In this document: piece by piece, positions 29,364 through 37,434 of the stretch
Position numbering within the stretch: position 1 is the stretch's first letter
Layout of the letters: each line of letters begins with the position of its first letter
Assembly (NCBI GenBank): GCA_030710605.1
Contig: CP092870.1
Span: 95,362,941-95,426,940, forward strand
Reading direction: 5' to 3'
From: Cordylochernes scorpioides
Taxonomy: Eukaryota > Arthropoda > Arachnida > Pseudoscorpiones > Chernetidae
DNA length: 64,000 bases
Notes under the pieces: generated by a model
What the model saw: the letters and a program-made list of their open reading frames with translations, nothing else
Told to the model about the DNA's origin: nothing
Databases searched by the model: none
Made by a program: the position numbers and the translations under genes

Positions 29364-32300
29364 CTTCCCCCTCTCCAGAGGTCGTCACGTCCTCGTGATT
29401 GACCTCATCAATTCTTTCAAAATAGGGTTTGATTCTTGAGACATGGACAATCAATGGGTCTTGGCCAGGATTATCTTTTGGTTCAATTAAGTAATTTACG
29501 TTGGACAGCTTCTTTAATATTCTATATGGGCCAAAATATTTTCTCAGTAGTTTCTCACACTTTCCTATTTTCCTAATTGGTGTCCAAACTGCTACTAATT
29601 CTCCTGGTTCGTAGCTTCTTTCCATGTGTTTCTTGTCATAGTTCTTTTTCATTCTTTCTTGAGTCTTTATTGTGTTGTTAATAACTAATTTTCTTGTTCT
29701 GTTTATTTTGTCTAAGTGATGTTTTATGTATTCATCATAATCATCTTTGTCAATGTCCACCGAGATATTCCTGTCGTCCAAAAGAGACGTGGGTTCTCTT
29801 CCAAACATCAGGAAAAAGGGAGAATATCCTGTGGTTTCCTGAATTGTAGTATTGTAAGCGTGAGTGATGAATGGGAGTATTTCGTCCCAATTTTTCTGAT
29901 CAGTGTTCACATACATACTGAGCATATTGATCAATGTTCTATTTAACCGCTCTGTCAATCCATTAGTCTGGGGATGATAGCTCGTTGTGAAGCAATGTTT
30001 AATCTTGCACGTTTTCATCACCTCTTTCATTAAATTACTGGTAAATTGAGAGCCTCTGTCACTAATAAGATATTGTGGGGCTCCGTGCCGAAGAAAAATA
30101 TCCTCTACTAGAAATTTAGAAACTTCTTTCACTGTTGCTTCCGAGACTGCTCTTGTTTCTGCATATCTAGTGTAGTAGTCCGACAGCACGATTATCCATT
30201 TTTTCCTGTTTTTCGTAGATGGTAGTGGACCAACAAAGTCAATTCCAATTCTTTCGAAAGGAAAGTTGGCTGGGGGGATGGGCTGTAGTAGTCCAGAAGG
30301 TAATTGGTTTGAGCCTTTCCTACTTTGGCAAAGGTGACACGTCTTAACGAATTCTGAGACATCCTTTAGCATGGATGGCCAAAAGTATTTACTCTTTATT
30401 CGGTACATGGTTCTGGCGACGCCCAGATGGCCATTCGACATATGATTGTGATATTCTTTCATAATTTCACTCTTTTTATTCTCTGGAACCACAAGCAACC
30501 ACGCCCTGCCTTCAGGGTTCGGGTTTTTCTTAAAGAGGCATCCATCTTCTTCTTTAAAGTTTTGCGCAATTGATCGCCTGCTTCCATTAAGGTTTTTCTT
30601 AACACTTTCGATAAATTTATCCTCTTCGTCTGTTATTTGATTTAAAAATAGCCTTTCAAAATCCTCATCCCAATCAGTTTCTGGTAAGGGCCCCCTAGAT
30701 AAGCCATCGGCGTCCAGATGCTTCTTTCCCGATTTATGTATTATATCGAAGTCATATTCTTGAATTTTCAATGCCCATCTTGCCAATCGACCTGTTGGAT
30801 CCTTCAAGTTTTTGAGCCAGCATAAGGCGTGATGGTCTGTTACTATTTTAAAGTGTCTTCCATAAAGGTAGGGTCGTAATTTTGACATTGACCAGACAAC
30901 GGCCAGACATTCTTTTTCAGTGGTTGAATAATTTTGCTCCGCTTTACTTAGGGTACGACTCAAATATGAGATCACCTTCTCTTCACCACCGATGTCTTGG
31001 ACAAGTGTTGCACCTATGCCGATGTTGGACGCATCAGTATGAACATAAGTAGGTGCATTTGGATTGAAGTGACCTAAAATTGGTGGACTTAATAGTGCTG
31101 TTTTTAGGGTTTGAAACGCTTCCTCTTGTCTTTCTGTCCAGGTAAATGATACACTTTTTTTTATAAGGTTGGTCAAAGGGTCAGCAATTTTTGAAAAGTC
31201 TTTGATAAATTTTCTATAATATGAACACATTCCCAAAAAGGATTGTACTTCTTTGACCTTTTTGGGCCGAGGAAAATTTCTGACAGCTTTGATGTTATGT
31301 TCCGCGGGTTTTATACCATGTTTGCTCGTTATATAGCCGAGAATCTCCAATTCTTCAAAAGCAAATCGGCATTTTTTGTCGTTTAACCTTAAATTAGATT
31401 CACGAAAACATCTAAAAACAGCTTCAAGTCTTTTGAGGTGCGTTGGAAAATCCGGGCTATATATGATAACATCATCCAGATAACACAAACAAATTTGCCA
31501 TCTCAGATTTCCAAGCATATTCTCCATATTTCTCTCAAAGGTAGCAGGCGCGTTACAAAGTCCAAAAGGCATCACGTTGAATTCATATAATCCATGCGCT
31601 GTAGTGAAAGCTGTTTTCTCTTTGTCTCTTTCTTCGACTTCAACTTGCCAATATCCAGATCTGAGGTCTATTGCTGAGAAGTGTGTAGATCCTTGGAGAG
31701 TATCCATAACTTCGTCTATTCTAGGGATCGGATAGACATCTTTTACTGTCACATTATTCAGTTTTCTGTAGTCCACACAAAATCTGTATTTACCATCTCG
31801 CTTCTTGACCAATATTACTGGAAAAGACCAGGGGCTAGAAGATGGCCTAATTATGCCTTCTGTAAGCATCTCGTCAATTTGCTCTTTTATAATATCTCGT
31901 TCTTTAGCACTTACCCGGTAAGGCTTGTGTTTAATTGGCTTCGCGTCTTCTGTGTCTATCCGATGTTTTGCCAAATTGGTTCTCCCTAATCTCGATGAAA
32001 AAAGATCTCCATACCTTTCTAAAACTTGTTTTAACTCCTTCTGTTCCTTTGGTGAAAGATTTTCGTTTATTTGGAATCTAGGTTCTTCGTTCTTTTCTAC
32101 CTCTCTTTCTCGACTCACATTTATTTTCGCTGGACTACTTCCAAAAGCCAATGTTTGGTTTTTCATTATTTTTAACGGTCGAGGATACGGATTAGTTATC
32201 CAGATGTGTGTTTCCCTATTTATAACATTGATCAAGCTTCTTGCTAGACGAAGTCCATTTGTTTGAAACATTTTGCTGCTCTCTTCGATAATATATTCTC

Positions 32301-32754
32301 CATCCTCTGTTTCTACCAATGCCTTGATCAATTTCATGGAACATTCCGGTACAATGGAATCCTTGGCACTCTTTATTTTCAACATTTCAAAATTGATTTC
32401 GTCATGATTATTCGTCAAATCATATTTTATAGTTTCTTGCTTACAATCTATTTTTGCGTTCATTTTCTTAAGGAAATCTCTCCCAAGAATTAATGTCCGT
32501 AAATGCGTTTTCAATATCACAAAGTTGTGTGATAATGTTTCGTCATCAATTTTTATATTTAAAAATATACTTCCTACCATGTCCAATTTTTTTCCATCGG
32601 GTCCTGCACAAATTTTTGCGAGTTTACTTATACCATGGCCTGTATCGAGGGCCGTTCTGAGGTCGACCACTGAGAGGTCAGCACCTGTATCAACCAAAGC
32701 TTCAAAAGTCCCTATCTTGTCCACATTAATTTTTAATTTGTATTTAGGGTCCAA
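29347..32754 (-). CDS. Gypsy B pol: protease, RT, RNase H, integrase
   Basis: 1135 codons without interruption. Protease ALVDTGADLSVV is at about residues 19-30. RT has DLRSGYWQVEV and catalytic YLDD near 426. RNase H has HTDASNIG near 571. The integrase zinc finger H...H...CHLC is at about 765-805, with catalytic D, D, E near 839 (GIDFVG), 899 (SDRGSQF) and 935 (LTERLN). The frame opens at TTG and continues upstream without a stop across the gag terminator, so translation is expected through -1 frameshifting at 32814-32820. The last residues (EVLHHD) are encoded by the LTR. Confidence 0.95.
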   Translation of the reverse strand: MDPKYKLKINVDKIGTFEALVDTGADLSVVDLRTALDTGHGISKLAKICAGPDGKKLDMVGSIFLNIKIDDETLSHNFVILKTHLRTLILGRDFLKKMNAKIDCKQETIKYDLTNNHDEINFEMLKIKSAKDSIVPECSMKLIKALVETEDGEYIIEESSKMFQTNGLRLARSLINVINRETHIWITNPYPRPLKIMKNQTLAFGSSPAKINVSREREVEKNEEPRFQINENLSPKEQKELKQVLERYGDLFSSRLGRTNLAKHRIDTEDAKPIKHKPYRVSAKERDIIKEQIDEMLTEGIIRPSSSPWSFPVILVKKRDGKYRFCVDYRKLNNVTVKDVYPIPRIDEVMDTLQGSTHFSAIDLRSGYWQVEVEERDKEKTAFTTAHGLYEFNVMPFGLCNAPATFERNMENMLGNLRWQICLCYLDDVIIYSPDFPTHLKRLEAVFRCFRESNLRLNDKKCRFAFEELEILGYITSKHGIKPAEHNIKAVRNFPRPKKVKEVQSFLGMCSYYRKFIKDFSKIADPLTNLIKKSVSFTWTERQEEAFQTLKTALLSPPILGHFNPNAPTYVHTDASNIGIGATLVQDIGGEEKVISYLSRTLSKAEQNYSTTEKECLAVVWSMSKLRPYLYGRHFKIVTDHHALCWLKNLKDPTGRLARWALKIQEYDFDIIHKSGKKHLDADGLSRGPLPETDWDEDFERLFLNQITDEEDKFIESVKKNLNGSRRSIAQNFKEEDGCLFKKNPNPEGRAWLLVVPENKKSEIMKEYHNHMSNGHLGVARTMYRIKSKYFWPSMLKDVSEFVKTCHLCQSRKGSNQLPSGLLQPIPPANFPFERIGIDFVGPLPSTKNRKKWIIVLSDYYTRYAETRAVSEATVKEVSKFLVEDIFLRHGAPQYLISDRGSQFTSNLMKEVMKTCKIKHCFTTSYHPQTNGLTERLNRTLINMLSMYVNTDQKNWDEILPFITHAYNTTIQETTGYSPFFLMFGREPTSLLDDRNISVDIDKDDYDEYIKHHLDKINRTRKLVINNTIKTQERMKKNYDKKHMERSYEPGELVAVWTPIRKIGKCEKLLRKYFGPYRILKKLSNVNYLIEPKDNPGQDPLIVHVSRIKPYFERIDEVNHEDVTTSGEGEVLHHD

Positions 32755-32810
32755 CTTCTTGATTCCGTTTATGGTCGACTTGCTTTGATTGACAGATTCA
32801 GGCGCGACGC

Positions 32811-32820
32811 TTAGTTTAAA
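32811..32820 (-). promoter_or_regulatory. -1 ribosomal frameshift signal T TTA AAC before gag stop
   Basis: Minus strand TTTAAAC then TAA. In gag phase it divides as T TTA AAC, the canonical X XXY YYZ slippery heptamer, and the pol frame is exactly -1. A downstream structure was not modelled. Confidence 0.8.
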
Positions 32821-33959
32821 TCTTCCAACACGGAATATCTATTCCGGGTAGGAATATTTGTCTGTGTGCTATGACATACATCAGCATAAAGCCGAGGTCC
32901 TGATTTCTCTGATGTTTCATTCATTTGGCATTTTTCTTCGACCTTCTCTTGGGTATCTGCTGGATCCTCTTCTAGGATTCTTATAAACTTGACCCTACAA
33001 TAACGGGCCACGTGCCCTGGCTTGTTACATTTAAAGCAGATTGGTCTTCCATCTTCCGTCCTATTTTTGCTCACTTCTTGGCTTTTATTGTAAGTGTTTC
33101 TCTGAAGGTTTGGTTTCGGCACAAAGTTAGGATTATAAGGACGTCTAGGGGTAGAGGGCTGGGGAAAGTTGTTTCGATACTGTCTGGGGGTAGGAGGGGA
33201 GTCGTTCTTGTAATTATTGGAAACAGGGGCTTGGGGCCTGGAAGTGGTCTGGTAGTTTCGTGCGGCAGTCGGCGGCACGTACCTCGATTGTTGTTGGGGT
33301 CTAGAATAGCGTGGACCGTTATATAGGTTTCTGGATTTCTCCACACGTTCCCGATACTTCTTTTCAAAATAATCCATTTTCTTGCACACGACAAGAAGGT
33401 CATCGGTCGTTTTAGGAGGGTTCAGGTAGAGCGCGAATGAGTACTCTTTTTTCAGTCCTCCAATAACATGTTCAATTTTTGTTTCTTCTTCCATTGCGGG
33501 GTCAACCTTGTTGCACAACACTAGAATGTCTTCCGCGAACCTGATTGCTGGTTCATTCCAGTGTTGCATTCTGTTGAGCTTCATTCTAAGTTCTTCTTTA
33601 TTCGCGTCCAAAGAAAAATCCTGAATGAGGCGGATTTTAATATTTTCCCAGCTCGTGAAACTAGCTTTGTGTAAATTCAACCAGGTTTTAGCGCTTCCCG
33701 TCATGTTCATGGCGGCATAACGAGAGATAATGTAGTCTGCCCAATGGTACAAGAAGCCAATTTCTTCAAGAGATTCAATCCATGGGCGAGGGTCTTCCGT
33801 TCCATCATACTTGGGGATGTCGATGTTGGGATTCAGGACAACTGGGTCGGAACTAGCATCTCTACCAATTGTTGCACCAGGTTGCGGCTTGGCAGACTCT
33901 TCAGCCTGGATTCTCTCCTGTGCTGGGTCCTGCATCTTACCAGAGCGTGTTTCAACCAT
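32811..33959 (-). CDS. Gypsy B gag polyprotein starting inside the LTR
   Basis: 382 aa. The ATG at 33957-33959 lies in the 5' LTR, and the first ~30 residues (VETRSGKMQDPAQERIQ...) are LTR-encoded. The frame then crosses the primer-binding region. The capsid domain (YDGTEDPRPWIESLEEIGF, LYHWADYIISRYAAMNM) spans about residues 50-200, followed by a proline/arginine/asparagine-rich linker and one CCHC zinc knuckle (CFKCNKPGHVARYC, about 310-325). Gag coats the genomic RNA and forms the particle. The stop TAA directly follows a slippery heptamer. Confidence 0.93.
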   Translation of the reverse strand: MVETRSGKMQDPAQERIQAEESAKPQPGATIGRDASSDPVVLNPNIDIPKYDGTEDPRPWIESLEEIGFLYHWADYIISRYAAMNMTGSAKTWLNLHKASFTSWENIKIRLIQDFSLDANKEELRMKLNRMQHWNEPAIRFAEDILVLCNKVDPAMEEETKIEHVIGGLKKEYSFALYLNPPKTTDDLLVVCKKMDYFEKKYRERVEKSRNLYNGPRYSRPQQQSRYVPPTAARNYQTTSRPQAPVSNNYKNDSPPTPRQYRNNFPQPSTPRRPYNPNFVPKPNLQRNTYNKSQEVSKNRTEDGRPICFKCNKPGHVARYCRVKFIRILEEDPADTQEKVEEKCQMNETSEKSGPRLYADVCHSTQTNIPTRNRYSVLEDLN

Positions 33960-34205
33960 CCTACAAATTTATAAAAGGGAATAACGAGATAAGTCTTCTT
34001 TAAGCAGCCACCAGAATCCTCCTTTTATTTTCTCACATCAAAGAGAGCAGTGAAGTCACAGTGTACCTAAATACAAATGATGATAAATTATTAATCTGTT
34101 TTAAATAAATATCATAGAATATTTTATATAAAAATAAATAAATATATAATTTAAATTTCAAATATATTAAAACTAATATAAGAAATACGCCATTAATCAT
34201 GATGT

Positions 34206-34209
<4 letters not shown>
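33870..34209 (-). repeat. Gypsy B 5' LTR
   Basis: 340 bp, one difference from the 3' copy. On the minus strand ATTGGTAGAGATGC follows as the likely primer-binding site. Confidence 0.95.

Positions 34210-34237
<28 letters not shown>
34210..34237. repeat. (TA)n microsatellite between Gypsy B and BEL
   Basis: 28 bp of alternating AT separating the two retrotransposons. Both target duplications (ATAT and TATAT) derive from it. Confidence 0.9.
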
Positions 34238-34242
<5 letters not shown>

Positions 34243-34589
34243 GGAAAAGAATGTTATTTTTCTTATAGATTTATATATTTTTTTATATATGTAAATTTAA
34301 TCCATTATAAGAAACATATTTGCCATATGTAAATATTTATATGTATATATATTCGTGACAAAAAATAAAGTAGTTGACTGGTTAGAGTCGTGTGGTTTCT
34401 CGGCCCGCTCTCGAGAAGTCTACGCCTTGGTTGATACCTGCCTTAGACACTTCCGCAGATTTGACTTCTTGGGAATCGCTCTTCTCTACCCTTGAGATTC
34501 CACGGATTTTTTCCTCCCCGGGACCAGAATAAGAGACTTCGGGCGTCTGGGCAAAATAGAGCCTGGGCGCTGCGCCGCTGAACGCGACA
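34238..34589 (+). repeat. BEL 5' LTR
   Basis: Contains the AATAAAGTAGTTGACTGG segment and ends CTGAACGCGACA. Confidence 0.93.
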
Positions 34590-34656
34590 TTTGGCATCCC
34601 AGCCGGGACGCGAGGAGAAAGCCGTGCCTATATTTGGAACCCTTTTGGATCAGAAG

Positions 34657-37434
34657 ATGGAGAGAGAAGAAGCGCTAGAGAGACTCAAGAAGAAGAGAAC
34701 CATACTCCGCACGTCTTTATCCAAGTACGGGAAAAGAATAGAGGAATATGACGTGCACAAGGAGTGTGACCACGAGGAACTGCTGGGGCAGCTTTCGGAT
34801 GTCTACGAAGAACTGAGGCGGGTAGACGAAGAAATCGGTAAGCTGATTGACATCAAAGATCTAGAGAAAGATCTAAAGATGGTAGAGGAATACCGGGAAA
34901 AGGCCGTGGCGTGGAAATATTTGTTAAAGAAAAGAAGTCTGGTGGTAGCGGAAGGAATGCAGAGGGAAACTGCAACTGCCACGAAGAAGGAATATCCAGG
35001 AGAAATCGGTCGACCGACTCTAACTGGGATGGTTAAGTTACCCAAATTGACAATGGAAAGATTCTACGGGGAAATTAGCCAGTGGTTAAATTTTTGGAAT
35101 GCCTTCGATTCATCAATCAATAGGAATGAACACTTGACCAAGATAGATAAATTTAACTATCTTAAAGCCTACTTGGGTGGAACGGCGGCCCAAACTGTGG
35201 AAGGATTTTGCCTATCTGAGGAAAATTACGATAAGGCCGTTGAATTGTTGAAGAAACGCTTCGGAAAAGGGGAAAGGTTGATCGACGTGCATATGAACAA
35301 CCTCTTGGCCTTGAAACCACTTAGAGTGACAAAGGACGTGAGGGCTTTCAGAGAATTGTACGGCAGAATCCTGGTGCAGATTAGAAGTTTGGAGTCATTG
35401 GGTGTTGTCGTTGAAAGCTACGGTAACTTATTGTGCCCTTTACTCCTCAAGCTATTGCCATCAGACTTAAAGCTTGAATTACACCGGGAATTCACAGGAG
35501 CTTTTTCTCTTGGAGATTTGATTGAATTTTTGGAGAGACAATTGATTGCATTAGAAAGCACGTTCGGTACGCGGGACGAAATAACAGCCGGCCAACCATC
35601 AAATGAGCACCCTCAGTCACAAAGCTCTATCGTGAAGTATCGAAGAAATGAGAGGAATCCCCTGCCCATGGCTGTTGGTTTTTTGAATGCCTCTGAAGCA
35701 GTGAATAAGAGGAAGAATTGCGCCTTTTGTGAAAGAGATCATGAAAGTACAAAGTGCGAATTCGCGGAAAATTTGACATTGGAAGATAAATTGGGAAAAT
35801 TAAAGAAGAAAGGGGCTTGTTTCAGATGCCTGAAATATGGTCATTTGAGCAAATTCTGCAAAGTTAAGACAAGTTGCACCAGCTGTGGGGAATTGAGACA
35901 TTCAAGGATTATGTGCCCCAGGAAGAACCAGAATGCTACTCCAGCCCGAGGGATGATGAGGGATGAGACTTTGACCAATCTGACGACGCCTGTGGTGTTG
36001 TTGCCCACACTGAGAGTGACTATCAGAGGAAAGTGTAAAGAAAGAATGGGACGAATTTTGATTGATACGGGATCTCAGAGGTCCTATGTACTCCAGGACA
36101 CGGCGGAAGAAATGGGATATGAATGTTCCAAAAAAGAGTCTCTTCGCCACTCTTTGTTTGGTGGATCGAACACAGAGTTGTACGAACATGGAGTTTATGA
36201 TATCAGGTTGAGCAATTTAGACGGATCTTATGGCTGTAATTTTGAAGCACTGAGCCAAGATGTTATCTGCGACAGCGTGCCCAGGGTCCATCAGGGTAAA
36301 TGGATGCAAGATCTTAGTGCTCATGACATAGAATTAACTGATCTACACAGGGGACCTCTTGAGATTCTTATAGGAGCAGATATTGCTGGAAAATTACTAA
36401 CCGGAGAGCATAGAAGACTTCCTTCTGGGCTTGTGGCGGTGCAAACGAGGTTGGGCTGGACTTTAATGGGCAAGATTCCGGCCACAGAAGAAGAAACTAG
36501 CGTTAGTGGACTTTGCACAACTTCACTGTTGGCTAGCGATTTGGAGAATTTATGGAGATTAGAGGCTATTGGTATTTCAGATGCTCGTCAAGACGACTCG
36601 ATACAAAAAGAAACGGAAGAATATTTTGCACGTACTATTTCACAGGATTGTGAGGGGCGTTACCAGGTTGCCCTTCCTTGGATTCGCGAAAGAGAACTAC
36701 TCACGGACAATAGAGATGTTGCCGAAAAACGATTAGCAAACGTGAGGAAACATCTTGTGAATACCGGAAATTTGGCAGAATATGAAGATATTCTCGAAAA
36801 GTGGCTAAGGAATAAAATAATAGAAAGGGTTATAGACAATAAACGTGAAGGCGTGCACTATTTGTCACATCGACCAGTTTTTAAAGAGAATAGTCCAACC
36901 ACCAAAGTAGTAAGACCAGTTTTTGATGCTTCGGCGAAGAAGAAGGGAAAACTTTCACTGAATGATTGTCTAGAAAGAGGTCCGAATATGATAGAAACGA
37001 TCCCAAGAATTTTGAATAAATTTAGGAAGAGCGAGATAGGAGTCTCCTCGGACATAGAGAAGGCCTTCCTCCAAATTGGGATTAGGGAGGAAGACAGAGA
37101 TTATCTAAGATTCCTCTGGTATGACAAAGAGGGAAATGTGATGGTTTTACATCATGCGAGAGTTGTCTTCGGAATCACGACGAGTCCATATCTCCTGCTT
37201 GCCACGCTGTTTCACCACTTGAACAAGGCTCCTGAACACTGGCAAGAAACAGCTGAATTATTGAGGGAGTCTTTATACATCGATAACTGTGTGGCTAGTT
37301 TCTCAAAAGTCACAGATATGGAAAAATTTGTGGACGAAGCACAGAGATTGTTGGCTTCTGCTCATTTCAACTTGCGTGATTGGACAAGCAATGTTACCAG
37401 TATAATGTGTGATGGTCCTAGGTCTGATAGATGA
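34657..37434 (+). CDS. BEL/Pao gag-protease-RT, upstream part
   Basis: The first ATG is at 34657; the frame is open from 34591, which is TTG. An N-terminal charged coiled-coil (about residues 1-110) is followed by a DUF1759-type gag segment (LPKLTMERFYGEISQWLNFW, LGGTAAQTVEG), zinc-finger motifs (CAFCERDHESTKC, CFRCLKYGHLSKFC, CTSCGELRHSRIMC), a retropepsin (ILIDTGSQRSYV, near 465) and the RT (SSDIEKAFLQIGI near 798). The catalytic box reads YIDN in place of YxDD, near 874. The frame ends at TGA 37432-37434, and the next codons in the same frame continue the RT, so the protein looks cut by a nonsense change. Confidence 0.9.
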   Translation: MEREEALERLKKKRTILRTSLSKYGKRIEEYDVHKECDHEELLGQLSDVYEELRRVDEEIGKLIDIKDLEKDLKMVEEYREKAVAWKYLLKKRSLVVAEGMQRETATATKKEYPGEIGRPTLTGMVKLPKLTMERFYGEISQWLNFWNAFDSSINRNEHLTKIDKFNYLKAYLGGTAAQTVEGFCLSEENYDKAVELLKKRFGKGERLIDVHMNNLLALKPLRVTKDVRAFRELYGRILVQIRSLESLGVVVESYGNLLCPLLLKLLPSDLKLELHREFTGAFSLGDLIEFLERQLIALESTFGTRDEITAGQPSNEHPQSQSSIVKYRRNERNPLPMAVGFLNASEAVNKRKNCAFCERDHESTKCEFAENLTLEDKLGKLKKKGACFRCLKYGHLSKFCKVKTSCTSCGELRHSRIMCPRKNQNATPARGMMRDETLTNLTTPVVLLPTLRVTIRGKCKERMGRILIDTGSQRSYVLQDTAEEMGYECSKKESLRHSLFGGSNTELYEHGVYDIRLSNLDGSYGCNFEALSQDVICDSVPRVHQGKWMQDLSAHDIELTDLHRGPLEILIGADIAGKLLTGEHRRLPSGLVAVQTRLGWTLMGKIPATEEETSVSGLCTTSLLASDLENLWRLEAIGISDARQDDSIQKETEEYFARTISQDCEGRYQVALPWIRERELLTDNRDVAEKRLANVRKHLVNTGNLAEYEDILEKWLRNKIIERVIDNKREGVHYLSHRPVFKENSPTTKVVRPVFDASAKKKGKLSLNDCLERGPNMIETIPRILNKFRKSEIGVSSDIEKAFLQIGIREEDRDYLRFLWYDKEGNVMVLHHARVVFGITTSPYLLLATLFHHLNKAPEHWQETAELLRESLYIDNCVASFSKVTDMEKFVDEAQRLLASAHFNLRDWTSNVTSIMCDGPRSDR

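Larger units (their letters stand above)
29024..34209 (-). mobile_element. Gypsy B: apparently intact Ty3/Gypsy retrotransposon
   Basis: 340-bp LTRs differ at one position. Gag and pol are both uninterrupted and are linked by a -1 frameshift signal. ATAT flanks both ends in a TA-rich tract. A polypurine tract (GGAGAGGGGGAAG on the minus strand) lies just before the 3' LTR. Unusually, the LTR carries coding sequence at both edges: pol ends in the first bases of the 3' LTR, and gag starts in the last quarter of the 5' LTR. This is the best candidate for a recently active element in the window. Confidence 0.95.

Noticed and set aside
31681-33974. Plus-strand frames of 76-113 codons
   Set aside because: Antisense shadows of Gypsy B gag and pol.
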